This document shows positions 29,223-37,368 of a stretch of 61,994 nucleotides of DNA, one piece after another. Below the pieces are notes generated by a model. That model was given only the letters and a program-made list of their open reading frames with translations. It had not been told where the DNA came from and ran no database searches. Numbering within the stretch: the first letter of the stretch is position 1; each line of letters begins with the position of its first letter. The position numbers were made by a program, and so were the translations under genes. The DNA is from an uncultured Francisellaceae bacterium (GTDB taxonomy: Bacteria; Pseudomonadota; Gammaproteobacteria; UBA6186; Azoamicaceae): NCBI GenBank assembly GCA_903907935.1, contig CAIVQA010000019.1, forward strand, positions 1-61,994, read 5' to 3'.

Positions 29223-30314
29223 TTATTTGAGCAATTCTTCATATTGTTTAGAAAGTCTATATTTTCTGCCCTTATTTGAGAAATCAATAATTTTTAAAAA
29301 TCCAGCTTCAACCCAATTTTTACATATTTGAGCGCTAGTGCGTGGTTTAAAACCAAATAGTTCACCAATTTGTTTACTGGTAACTGTTTCAAATTCTTGA
29401 AATAAAGACAATACTTTTCTTTGTTTTGGATCAAGTTTTCGAAGGAGTATGCTTTGATCTGGTAAATTTTTGAATTCAGCTTTTTTCATCTGAAGTAAAA
29501 CATTTTTAAATGAAATAGCCATACCATCTATAAAATATTCTATCCATTTAGTGAGATCAGCTTCGGCTCTACCCATATAATAGTTATGAGATTCGCCAAC
29601 ATTTATTGCTTCATAATATGAACCAAGATTTTTGGCGTAGTATTCTTCTAATGAGTAGAGACCTTTTAAATCATATCCTCCTAAGTGTAAAATTAATGTT
29701 GTAAGTAACCTCGCTGTTCTTCCATTACCATCATAGTATGGATGTATTGTGGCAAACTGGTAGTGAGCGATACTAGCTACAATTGGGCATGGAATATTTT
29801 GGGATCCATTGATCCAGTTAACCATTTCTTTCATAAGAAGAGGTACATCTTTGGCTTCTGGTGGCATATAGACAATGGAGCGTGTTCTCCCATCACGGAT
29901 AACATTCTGACTGTCTCGATAAGCGGTTGGTTTAACTTTTATTCTACCATCTGCCATAACAAGTGCATGTAAGGTCTGAATCATCTTTTCGTTAATTTTC
30001 GTGCCTGTTGCTGCATATTGTTCTACTTTTGTTAAGGCTGCGTAGTAACCTTTAACTTCATGCTCATCTCGTTCTTTACCTGGAAAATGGCCTTCATGTT
30101 TTAAAATAGTCTCAATTTGATTTGGTTCTAGCCTATTACCTTCAATCATAGTTGAGTAGTGAGTTGTGTAAAGTCGTGCAGTTTCACGCAAAGAAGCTAA
30201 TACTATTGGTGTTAATGGTAAGTGTAAAATTTTTTCTTTTGCAACCTCAATCTGCATTAAGTTATTTATAGTTTTTGGAGTAATAATATAGTTTGGTGAA
30301 AATTTTATTGGCAT
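29223..30314 (-). CDS. Fic-domain AMPylator-type protein with C-terminal winged helix
   Basis: 363 residues. The Fic active-site motif HPYYDGNGRTAR (His191) is complete, so nucleotidyl transfer is expected. An inhibitory-helix motif STMIEGN (Glu58) lies N-terminal, making this a class II, self-inhibited Fic protein. Residues about 300-360 look like a winged helix (VTSKQIGELFGFKPRTSAQI). Such proteins modify themselves or cellular targets; secretion to a host is possible but not shown. It has its own upstream region with repeated 11-mers and lies next to the AbiE pair in an accessory stretch. Confidence 0.92.
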   Translation of the reverse strand: MPIKFSPNYIITPKTINNLMQIEVAKEKILHLPLTPIVLASLRETARLYTTHYSTMIEGNRLEPNQIETILKHEGHFPGKERDEHEVKGYYAALTKVEQYAATGTKINEKMIQTLHALVMADGRIKVKPTAYRDSQNVIRDGRTRSIVYMPPEAKDVPLLMKEMVNWINGSQNIPCPIVASIAHYQFATIHPYYDGNGRTARLLTTLILHLGGYDLKGLYSLEEYYAKNLGSYYEAINVGESHNYYMGRAEADLTKWIEYFIDGMAISFKNVLLQMKKAEFKNLPDQSILLRKLDPKQRKVLSLFQEFETVTSKQIGELFGFKPRTSAQICKNWVEAGFLKIIDFSNKGRKYRLSKQYEELLK

Positions 30315-30325
30315 AATAATAGTAC

Positions 30326-30374
30326 TTTATCTGCATTTGCAATACTTATATTATGCAGATAAAATGCAGATAAA
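30326..30374 (-). promoter_or_regulatory. Three-copy 11-mer, probable fic operator
   Basis: ATGCAGATAAA occurs twice back to back (30353-30363 and 30364-30374), and its complement TTTATCTGCAT lies at 30326-30336. All three are within 60 bases upstream of the fic ATG (30314). The cluster overlaps the region where the promoter must be, so a repressor site is likely. The winged helix of Fic itself is one candidate binder. Confidence 0.55.
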
Positions 30375-30504
30375 TCAAGCTTTTATTAGTGAAGGATAAG
30401 TAAATACTATAAAGTGGATAGTATTTAATAAAAAATGAGTGTATGTAGGAAAATAATAATGAACAAATTCAAGTCTTAAATAATGGTATTATAATTTAAA
30501 TTGA

Positions 30505-31134
30505 TCAAACTGATTTAGGGTCGGAGTGATTGCCCAAAATATTTATTAACTGTTTTTTAACCATGTTGTGACGTGAAATAGGTTTAATTTGATTAAGCAT
30601 AGCAAAAGCCTTTTGTTGATCAAAATTTTCTGAAATTTCAAGTTCCGGCAAGGCTTTAAATAGTTCCGATCTTACTGGGTATAAATACAAAAAATCTAAC
30701 AAAGCTTTTTCTGGTGATGCTAGTTTTATATAAGTATTCTCAACAACATCAAAACCAAAGAAAAAATCAACATTCATATGGTGAATAGAAATATGTCCAA
30801 ATGTGGTATGATATTTTTTAGTTCTTCCTAATGATACTGCATAGATAGTTTCTGGTACTTGCTCCATCATACCATGATAAAATAATGCAGTTTGTAAGGA
30901 TATATAACATGGTAATGGAGAAGTTAAATATCCTGGAAGAATTAAAGGATCTATAGGATCCGAAATAGCCCATAAACCTCTTTTAATCTTGGTAATTATT
31001 TTAGAGCCTACTAATCGTTCTAACATTTTGCTAGCAGTTGTAACGTTACAATTTAAACAAGCAGCTGCATCTATAGTAGTAATAATTGGTTGATTTAAAT
31101 TTAATAATTTTTTTTGTGCCTCGACAGATCTCAT
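30505..31134 (-). CDS. abiEi: AbiEi-type antitoxin/transcriptional regulator
   Basis: 209 residues. The N-terminal winged helix (ITTIDAAACLNCNVTTASKMLERLVGSKIITKIKRGLWAI) is followed by the AbiEi C-terminal domain with YLTSPLPCYISLQTALFYHGM and the SPEKALLDFLYL motif. Type IV antitoxins of this family repress their operon and neutralise the nucleotidyltransferase toxin. It is the second gene of the pair, 7 bases after the toxin, the reverse of the usual abiEi-abiEii order. Confidence 0.88.
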   Translation of the reverse strand: MRSVEAQKKLLNLNQPIITTIDAAACLNCNVTTASKMLERLVGSKIITKIKRGLWAISDPIDPLILPGYLTSPLPCYISLQTALFYHGMMEQVPETIYAVSLGRTKKYHTTFGHISIHHMNVDFFFGFDVVENTYIKLASPEKALLDFLYLYPVRSELFKALPELEISENFDQQKAFAMLNQIKPISRHNMVKKQLINILGNHSDPKSV

Positions 31135-31141
31135 AAAACTT

Positions 31142-31900
31142 TTATGTATCCATTAAAAATTTTTTAATTTGCTGTTGCATTTCTTGCCAAATTTGTGGTT
31201 TATCATAATATTTTTGATATTCTGACAGTAAATATCCAACCACTTGACTTTTAAACATTGAAAATTTTATATTAATTAAATTTTCTATAGCAATCACTCT
31301 TTTATTTTTTAGATCCGGATCTAGATCTTGTAGAGACGCACCAGAATCAATTAATAATTGTAAATCAAAAACATCTCTAGCCTGAGTTTCTGTTCTATTT
31401 ATTAAAGCATTTATTTTTTGATTAAAGGCAGCTTTTATAGTGTAGTGATTAGCCATAATTGGATACATTTTATATTTTTGAATTAATTCTGGATCTATTT
31501 TTATAAAACTAGTTTCCTCTTGGTTAAAATTAATTCTTTTTGAAAATTCTATTTTAGTTGGAATATGAATTGCTATATTAGCTATTTTTAAATTTAGTTT
31601 CCATCGTTGGGTGGTTTCTGTTTGCTTTGCTTCAGATACTTGATAGATCTCCATTTGATAATTTTTAATGCTATTTTTAAAATCAATACTACTTAATAAT
31701 TTATTAATTTTGGAACGTAGAGTTTCTTTGTTAATAATACGTACATCAAGATCTAAATCCTCTGAATATCTAATGCTCTTAAAAAAAAATCTTAAATTAC
31801 ACCCACCCTTTAAAGAATATAAAGTTTTATCTAACTTATTTTCTAAGTGGCGTAAAAAAATCAAATGAAAGATTTCTATGGATTCTTTTGTACTAAACAT
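31142..31900 (-). CDS. abiEii: AbiEii-type nucleotidyltransferase toxin
   Basis: 252 residues from ATG 31900. The frame extends to a TTG at 31915, but the -10 hexamer overlaps that codon, so the ATG is preferred. The nucleotidyltransferase core shows LKGGCNLRFFFKSIRYSEDLDLDV, with GGCN where many relatives have GGTA or GGTN, and the metal-binding Asp pair is intact. A later TQARDVFDLQLLI matches the family's R-D-xx-D element. Probably tRNA-modifying toxin of a type IV system, as known for the family. Partner of the gene downstream. Confidence 0.88.
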   Translation of the reverse strand: MFSTKESIEIFHLIFLRHLENKLDKTLYSLKGGCNLRFFFKSIRYSEDLDLDVRIINKETLRSKINKLLSSIDFKNSIKNYQMEIYQVSEAKQTETTQRWKLNLKIANIAIHIPTKIEFSKRINFNQEETSFIKIDPELIQKYKMYPIMANHYTIKAAFNQKINALINRTETQARDVFDLQLLIDSGASLQDLDPDLKNKRVIAIENLINIKFSMFKSQVVGYLLSEYQKYYDKPQIWQEMQQQIKKFLMDT

Positions 31901-31906
31901 ACTTAT

Positions 31907-31940
31907 ATAATACAAATAGTTGACGCGGGTGTCAACTATT
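31907..31940 (-). promoter_or_regulatory. abiE promoter with overlapping palindromic operator
   Basis: On the minus strand, TTGACA (31930-31935), a 17-base spacer and TATTAT (31907-31912) form a near-consensus sigma-70 promoter. A perfect palindrome, AATAGTTGAC (31915-31924) and GTCAACTATT (31931-31940), covers the -35 and spacer. The toxin ATG at 31900 lies about where the transcript should begin, so the message may be leaderless. Confidence 0.7.
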
Positions 31941-32032
31941 AGAAACGTGTATGTTCTTTACAATAAATTAAAGATTAAAACTCGTTGTTTTTTACAACTT
32001 GACTATTATGGTTGATAATTTTGAAAGTAATA

Positions 32033-32449
32033 TTAGTCATTTTTTTGTTTAATATCCAATTCTAAGTATCCAGTAGTATGATCTTGTTCTCGTTTAAATT
32101 CTAATCCTATAGCGTTGCCGATTACCACTTCAGCAGTAGTATAAATTTTACATCCATCAAGTAGATGACCGCCGATAGTGTTTCCTAAAACATCTGATAA
32201 AGCAATATGCAAATGACAACCACCTATGGAAACTGTACCGACTAATGATACTATTTCCATTTTCTGTAACCATTTTTTACTTTCCTTGGAGTTAGCCAAC
32301 CTTAAATTTGCTTCTTTTAAACTACCAGTACAGGTAATTATATACCCAGCATGTATATTATTGTTTTTAGCAATAGTTATTAATTGTTCTTTTAAATCTT
32401 GTCCAGGATGCAAACGGAATATATAGATTTCTTGTGTAATGCTTTTCAT
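32033..32449 (-). CDS. PPC/DUF296-domain protein
   Basis: 138 residues that match the plants-and-prokaryotes conserved (PPC, DUF296) domain. The opening is IFRLHPGQDLKEQL, and the conserved core GCHLHIALSD...GNTIGGHLLDGCKIYTTAEVVI includes the metal-binding His cluster. Stand-alone bacterial members form trimers; their role is mostly undefined and DNA binding has been proposed. No operon partner is obvious. The ankyrin gene lies 32 bases upstream on the same strand. Confidence 0.9.
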   Translation of the reverse strand: MKSITQEIYIFRLHPGQDLKEQLITIAKNNNIHAGYIITCTGSLKEANLRLANSKESKKWLQKMEIVSLVGTVSIGGCHLHIALSDVLGNTIGGHLLDGCKIYTTAEVVIGNAIGLEFKREQDHTTGYLELDIKQKND

Positions 32450-32481
32450 AAACCAATTTTTTGAAAATAGAAGTTGTTCCG

Positions 32482-32970
32482 TTAGTTTGGTAACTTTAGC
32501 TTGTTGGATGTTTTTTCAACTTCTTCCAAACCAGAATCTAAGTTTAAATCATAAATTATGCATTTTTCTGAAGAAAGCATAGAGTATTTCGATTGGAATT
32601 GTCTATTAGGATCGATTGCATTAATAACATCATCCTCGTTAATTGCTAATGCTAAATCTAGAGGTGAAATTCCACATTTGTCTTTTTGGGTAGGATCCTC
32701 GTTACCTTCAGCTATCAATAGTTTAACAGCCTTGCTATCTCCTGCTATGACTGCCACATGTAGTGGAGTAGTTCTTAAGTTTCCTTTAGGGGATAAGCGT
32801 ATTGCGACAACTCTATCTGAATTTTTTATAATCCTTTGAACAAGGCTACGGTTCAAATCTGGTCTTTGTGTGTGTTCCCATAAGATTTTAAAGCTAAAAG
32901 AAGTATAACGCTTTTGGTTATTAAACGCTAAAAGAAGCGTTTTTTGAGATGTTTTGTTGGATCTGAACAT
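32482..32970 (-). CDS. Small ankyrin-repeat protein
   Basis: 162 residues. About two ankyrin repeats are clear: TTPLHVAVIAGDSKAVKLLI (residues about 67-86), then DKCGISPLDLALAINEDDVINAI. The flanks (1-60 and 125-162) are polar and unrecognised. No signal peptide. Short ankyrin proteins are common among secreted effectors of intracellular Gammaproteobacteria, but nothing here proves secretion. Divergent from the small gene at 33070. Confidence 0.85.
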   Translation of the reverse strand: MFRSNKTSQKTLLLAFNNQKRYTSFSFKILWEHTQRPDLNRSLVQRIIKNSDRVVAIRLSPKGNLRTTPLHVAVIAGDSKAVKLLIAEGNEDPTQKDKCGISPLDLALAINEDDVINAIDPNRQFQSKYSMLSSEKCIIYDLNLDSGLEEVEKTSNKLKLPN

Positions 32971-33058
32971 AAAATTGTTCTTCTTAATGGTTCTTAATAT
33001 ATTATTATATTAGCTGTTTTTAAATTAAATAATTAAAACTTTTTACTCATTTTTATAA

Positions 33059-33066
33059 GGGGGGGG
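33059..33066 (+). promoter_or_regulatory. G8 homopolymer forming the ribosome site of the next gene
   Basis: Eight consecutive G follow AA and end three bases before the ATG at 33070. The run doubles as the Shine-Dalgarno sequence. Homopolymeric G tracts change length by slippage, so the spacing, and hence translation, of the downstream gene could vary between cells. In such A+T-rich DNA the tract stands out. Confidence 0.5.
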
Positions 33067-33069
33067 AAC

Positions 33070-33321
33070 ATGAAACGAAATAATATGACTAATAAAGATG
33101 AAATTATTGATTTAGATGATTTTAACAAAAGAATGCTTACTATGATGGAAGAGCGTATCAAACAAGATGCCGAATTTAGAAAGAGAGTTGGCTCTGTGGA
33201 TGCTGCAACAGCTTACCCTATTCCTAAAGAACCTCCTAATATTGATTGGTTTAATGATAAAATACTAGAAATTATGAAAGAGAGAGTAAAACGAGAAGCT
33301 AAAACTAAAAAACACTTATAG
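33070..33321 (+). CDS. Unknown small protein with internal duplication
   Basis: 83 residues made of two related halves. DDFNKRMLTMMEERIKQDAE (residues about 16-35) and DWFNDKILEIMKERVKREAK (about 59-78) align closely, separated by a Pro-rich linker (AYPIPKEPPN). Each half looks like an amphipathic helix. No signal peptide and no known family. A G8 run serves as the ribosome site. Function unknown; its location among ankyrin, Fic and other unknown genes makes an accessory or effector role possible. Confidence 0.6.
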   Translation: MKRNNMTNKDEIIDLDDFNKRMLTMMEERIKQDAEFRKRVGSVDAATAYPIPKEPPNIDWFNDKILEIMKERVKREAKTKKHL

Positions 33322-33444
33322 CATCACAAGCTTTATAATTTTATTTTAATTTTAGGTTTACAGCATGGTTAAACTAGTGATTGTACTAATGAAAAGCATA
33401 GTATTTCTGTTTTGAATAAATATATTTAATTTTGGATTTTTGTC

Positions 33445-33759
33445 ATGTTGAAAAAACTCAATATAATTGTTGTTGGTTGCGGTATTCTTGGTGCATATAA
33501 AATGCACCAGCAAAGAGCTAAATCATTTCCTAATCGAGGATTTTTGGGGTACTATGATCAGGAAAATACATTATATATAAACAACCAATTGAGACAGGGT
33601 GAAGATCTTGAAAAAGATGGGCGTATTGAGGATGCTTATCATATATACGAAGATTTAGTTACTAAATACCCTAATTCTAAACCTTGTAAAGCTCATTTTG
33701 GGCATTGTGCCGTAAAGTTAAACGAATCTCAAAAACACCCCACTATTGTTTTCCCATGA
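33445..33759 (+). CDS. Unknown small TPR-like protein with N-terminal hydrophobic anchor
   Basis: 104 residues. A short hydrophobic stretch at the N-terminus (LNIIVVGCGILGAYKM) could be an anchor or an uncleaved signal. Residues about 50-95 (GEDLEKDGRIEDAYHIYEDLVTKYPNS) match one tetratricopeptide-like helical pair, followed by the start of another. The protein then ends abruptly (HPTIVFP), so it may be a remnant of a longer TPR protein. The 230 bases downstream hold no further clear gene. Confidence 0.5.
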   Translation: MLKKLNIIVVGCGILGAYKMHQQRAKSFPNRGFLGYYDQENTLYINNQLRQGEDLEKDGRIEDAYHIYEDLVTKYPNSKPCKAHFGHCAVKLNESQKHPTIVFP

Positions 33760-33989
33760 AGAAAGCATTAGGTACGCTCATTTTCACAATTATCGGTTGA
33801 TTTTTTAACTTTTCTTGGTCAATGGGTTGCTCTTATTTATTTTTAGCTAGAGGCGACAACTATCCTGACATAGGGGGCTTAAACAAAAGATAAGTGAGCA
33901 GTTACAATTTTATATTATATAAAAAAATGTATAAAAGATCATTTTTATAATGAAGATCAGTTAGATTATTACAACTGTAGAACCCCAAC

Positions 33990-34814
33990 TTATGTTGGTA
34001 GCATGCGGGCATGTGAAGAAGGGATTATAGTTTCTTCAATTACAGGTTCTATAAAATCATTTTTGTTAGAAGAACAACCAGAAAAAATAAGGATATCTTG
34101 CCTAGGAACAATATTAGGCATGTTCGTCTTGGTAATTGCATTATTGATAGAATGAAGCGGTTCGGGAATATTGGGTGTGTTGTTACTGGTTCTCTCTGCT
34201 TCAACTATTGCATGTTTAATGCATTCAAATAAATATTTCTTGGAAGAGTCTGAAAAATTTGCTAATTCTTCTTTTAGTTGTTCTTGTTCATCTTGACTTA
34301 AAGTATTATTAATTTTGAACATAATATTTAATATTTCTATTTGATCATCATCTAACAAATCTTCTGATAAAGTAAAGAATTTATTAGATGCATTGTTAAT
34401 TAACCATGGTACAATAATGCTTGCAGCTGCAGAAATAGCTTTAATATTATTATATACATACTGTGGAGATTTGTTTGGTGTACTCTCGATAGAAGTAGTT
34501 GCATCTATATATGTTTGTACTACAAATGAAGTAATAAGTATATCAAGCATAAAAAGTGACCAAAATGTTTTATTATAACAAAGACATTTATCTTTTTTAA
34601 AATTTTCCACATAATTATGCATCCAGCTACCACTAAGGATCCCAATACTATTAAGAATAATTATCGGTGTGCTAATAGCCGGATTAACAGAATCTACTAA
34701 ATTAAAATTTGTTATAGCTGTAGTTAGGGGTAGGGTATATCTATTAATATTTCGCAAAGTTATTTTGCGTTTTAACCAATTCTTTATTTTTATTATAACT
34801 ACAGGGATCTGCAT
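33990..34814 (-). CDS. Unknown membrane protein with polar C-terminal domain
   Basis: 274 residues. Three to four hydrophobic segments lie in the first 140 residues (around 45-65, 84-102 and 125-142), followed by a long acidic and Asn-rich soluble domain with a Cys pair near residue 248 (FSGCSSN). I do not recognise the family. It stands alone between the small TPR-like gene and birA. A host-membrane-targeted protein is conceivable from the composition, but there is no specific motif. Confidence 0.6.
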   Translation of the reverse strand: MQIPVVIIKIKNWLKRKITLRNINRYTLPLTTAITNFNLVDSVNPAISTPIIILNSIGILSGSWMHNYVENFKKDKCLCYNKTFWSLFMLDILITSFVVQTYIDATTSIESTPNKSPQYVYNNIKAISAAASIIVPWLINNASNKFFTLSEDLLDDDQIEILNIMFKINNTLSQDEQEQLKEELANFSDSSKKYLFECIKHAIVEAERTSNNTPNIPEPLHSINNAITKTNMPNIVPRQDILIFSGCSSNKNDFIEPVIEETIIPSSHARMLPT

Positions 34815-34889
34815 GTTACATATCTCTCTAACTTTAAGCTAGTTGAAAATAGTAATTTTAGTATTGTTTAAGTTTTTTAACAATGGCCC

Positions 34890-34909
34890 CTGGCTGCATG
34901 CCAGTTTTT
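34890..34909 (+). terminator. Weak hairpin plus T-run
   Basis: CTGGC (34890-34894) pairs with GCCAG (34900-34904) around TGCAT and is followed by TTTTT. It has the shape of an intrinsic terminator reading on the + strand, just beyond the birA stop, but no + strand gene ends nearby. It could block read-through toward birA antisense. Confidence 0.3.
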
Positions 34910-34919
34910 ACATTCTCTT

Positions 34920-35675
34920 CTATTTTAGTATAATTCTTCCATGATCAAACGTTTCTATGCCATTTTTAGTTTTAAGTTGTAATTTCCCATCTTGATCTAG
35001 CCCTAGTACAATTCCAGTAATAATAGAGTTATGATCTTCGTTTAAATTTAATTGTATTAATTCGTTTTTAAATGCCATTAAAAGATTTATTTTTTCAAGA
35101 AAAATCGAAAATCCTTGTTCGCAAAGTTTAGTAATATTACCGTGTAATTGTGTTACTATAGAATATAGTATACTTTGTACGTTAAATGTTTTTTTACACT
35201 CTATAAATAATGAAGTAGCTGGTTGATTAAGAATAGAAAATTCCTCTATAGAAGAATTAATGTTTACTCCAAAACCAATTAATATTTTTATAAAATTTTT
35301 GTTGCCACCAATAGATGATTCACACAATACTCCAGCAATTTTTTTTCTATTAACTAAAACGTCGTTGATCCACTTTAATTCTACCGTTAAATTATATTTA
35401 ATAATTACCTCGGTAATAGAAAGCGCTGTAATTAAAGGTAGCGTAGATAGTAAAGATAAATATTTTTTATTTAATTGCATGCCGATCGTGGCATATAAAT
35501 TACCACAAGGGGAAAGCCACTTTCGTTGTTTTTGTGCTATGCCATTTGTTTGTTGTTCGGCGCTTACTAATATGTATTTTTCAACAGGAATAGATAAATT
35601 TCTAACATAATCTTGAGTACTGTTTATTGATTTAAAATGAATATGTTTAATAGGTAAGGCTTTTAATTTACTCAT
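34920..35675 (-). CDS. birA: Biotin-[acetyl-CoA carboxylase] ligase, monofunctional, altered biotinyl-AMP loop
   Basis: Attaches biotin to the carboxyl carrier protein. 251 residues; no N-terminal DNA-binding domain, so it is not a repressor. The opening SINSTQDYVRNL, then KWINDVLVNRKKIAGVLCES and GFGVNINS are typical of the catalytic domain. The loop that normally reads GRGRxGRxW is QQTNGIAQKQRKWLSP, which keeps only the last Arg-Lys-Trp. Activity is likely but the loop is unusual. It overlaps murU by 8 bases. Confidence 0.9.
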   Translation of the reverse strand: MSKLKALPIKHIHFKSINSTQDYVRNLSIPVEKYILVSAEQQTNGIAQKQRKWLSPCGNLYATIGMQLNKKYLSLLSTLPLITALSITEVIIKYNLTVELKWINDVLVNRKKIAGVLCESSIGGNKNFIKILIGFGVNINSSIEEFSILNQPATSLFIECKKTFNVQSILYSIVTQLHGNITKLCEQGFSIFLEKINLLMAFKNELIQLNLNEDHNSIITGIVLGLDQDGKLQLKTKNGIETFDHGRIILK

Positions 35676-36336
35676 TTTGGTTTAGTTTATCTAATTCTTC
35701 TAAAGTTCCAATATTATGCCACCATCCATTATAAACTTCTGCAGTTATTTGTTGGTGTTTTATAGCTTTATTGAATAAATAAACTAGCGGGAAAGCTGTT
35801 CTTGGTAGATCCGAAAAAAATTTTGGATCATAAATTCCGATACCAGCATAGTTAAAATTTAAGTTATGGTCATAATGTGGTAATTGTAAGTAATGATCTT
35901 TTAAACTGAAATCTCCATGTTTATGGTATGGAGGGTTTGGGGCTAATACTAAATGAGCAAGTTTAGTTAGTTTTTTTGTTAAAGAACTAAAATCAAAATC
36001 AGTAATAATATCACCGCTAACTACTATAAATGGATCATTAGTTAATAAATTATTATTTATTGCTTTAAGAACACCTCCACCAGTATCTAATAAGGTAGGT
36101 TCTTCTGAATATTGGATCTGTACTCCAAATTGTTTCCCAGTACCTAAAGTATTTTTAATTTGTTCTCCCAAATGATGCAAATTAATTACTAGATTATTGA
36201 TACCAGCTTTTTTTAAATTAATAATTAAATGCTCAATTAATGGTTTATTTTTAAATAATACTAATGGTTTAGGGGTTTTAGCCGTTAATGGTAGCATTCT
36301 AGTACCTTTTCCGGCTGCTAAAATCATTGCTTGCAT
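35668..36336 (-). CDS. murU: N-acetylmuramate alpha-1-phosphate uridylyltransferase
   Basis: Second enzyme of the AmgK-MurU shortcut that returns recycled MurNAc to UDP-MurNAc, bypassing GlcNAc-6-P and the fosfomycin-sensitive MurA step. 222 residues of the nucleotidyltransferase fold: MILAAGKGTRMLPLTAKTPKPL, then VVSGDIITDFDF with the metal Asp, and LVLAPNP. It is the short MurU size. It follows amgK by 4 bases, the usual pairing. Confidence 0.92.
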   Translation of the reverse strand: MQAMILAAGKGTRMLPLTAKTPKPLVLFKNKPLIEHLIINLKKAGINNLVINLHHLGEQIKNTLGTGKQFGVQIQYSEEPTLLDTGGGVLKAINNNLLTNDPFIVVSGDIITDFDFSSLTKKLTKLAHLVLAPNPPYHKHGDFSLKDHYLQLPHYDHNLNFNYAGIGIYDPKFFSDLPRTAFPLVYLFNKAIKHQQITAEVYNGWWHNIGTLEELDKLNQNE

Positions 36337-36340
36337 TTGT

Positions 36341-37366
36341 TCACCTAATAATCAAATTTTGTAGCATCTTTAGTTCTGGATCGGCAAATTTATTACAAGT
36401 ATTATTAATATAATTTAATAAATTAGGAATATGTTGTAAGTAATCAGGCTTTTTATAAAAATATTTTAATCTAGCAAATATTCCTAAGTTTTTAATATGT
36501 CGTTGTAATACTGTTAAATAGAAAGATCTAGAAAATTCTTTAAAAGAATTTTTATATAAATTTTGTTCTTTTAAATGATTAAAATAATCGAATAAAATTT
36601 TTTCAGTTAAATCCTCTGGCCAGACTAAATAAGCATCTTGTAATAAGGATCCTATATCATAAGTTATTGGTCCATGCATAGCATCTTGAAAATCTAAAAT
36701 ACCTAATATATTAGTGGTATTTTGTTCTAAAATTAAATTTCTAGAGTGATAATCTACATGTACAAATACCTGTGGTTGAGAACTAAAAATTTCTACAAAA
36801 TAATCTTCCAAGTTACTTAATAACTGATCTATATTAGCAATGTTATATAATTTTAAATGAGTTTCTAGATACCAGGTTTTAAACAATAATAAAGTTTTTT
36901 TAATATATGCATGATTCATTAATGGTAAATCAATATTTTTAGCAGTCATTTGAATGTTTGCTAGAGTTTCCCAAGCTGTTTTATAAATAGATTCAGCGGT
37001 AGTTATATTTAACAGTTTAAATAATAATTGATCTCCTAAATAACTTAATAGCAAATAAGACATGCTGTTGGCATTATTTATAGCAAATATTTTGGGGATA
37101 CTAATTGATAATGGTAATTTAGATAAATAATCAGCAATGTTTATAAAATTTTTCATGCTGTCATCATTTGGGGTTTGCATTATAATAAATTGTTGCTGGT
37201 TTATATTATTTTTAGAAGAATTTTGTAATAAATAATATTTTCGTATACTAGCGTCGCCAGTTATAGGTTGGATAGAAAATCCTGGTAATAACCCAACATT
37301 GGTAGCAATTGTTGTTAACCAATCATGAATTAAAGATATATGGGACTTTAAAGATACTTTAGACAT
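36341..37366 (-). CDS. amgK: N-acetylmuramate/GlcNAc anomeric kinase AmgK
   Basis: Aminoglycoside-phosphotransferase-fold kinase that phosphorylates MurNAc at C1 for MurU. 341 residues. TGDASIRKYYLL is the N-terminal lobe start. VHVDYHSRNLIL is the catalytic loop (Asp) and ILDFQDAMHGPITYDIGSLL the metal Asp motif. The substrate assignment rests on family similarity plus tight linkage to murU. It starts 3 bases after the rpoS stop, so read-through from rpoS is likely. Confidence 0.92.
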   Translation of the reverse strand: MSKVSLKSHISLIHDWLTTIATNVGLLPGFSIQPITGDASIRKYYLLQNSSKNNINQQQFIIMQTPNDDSMKNFINIADYLSKLPLSISIPKIFAINNANSMSYLLLSYLGDQLLFKLLNITTAESIYKTAWETLANIQMTAKNIDLPLMNHAYIKKTLLLFKTWYLETHLKLYNIANIDQLLSNLEDYFVEIFSSQPQVFVHVDYHSRNLILEQNTTNILGILDFQDAMHGPITYDIGSLLQDAYLVWPEDLTEKILFDYFNHLKEQNLYKNSFKEFSRSFYLTVLQRHIKNLGIFARLKYFYKKPDYLQHIPNLLNYINNTCNKFADPELKMLQNLIIR

Positions 37367-37368
37367 TT

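Noticed and set aside
33760..33989. Possible mobile-element remnant downstream of the TPR-like gene
   Set aside because: The stretch holds no terminal repeats, no reading frame longer than about 15 codons and no recognisable transposase fragment.
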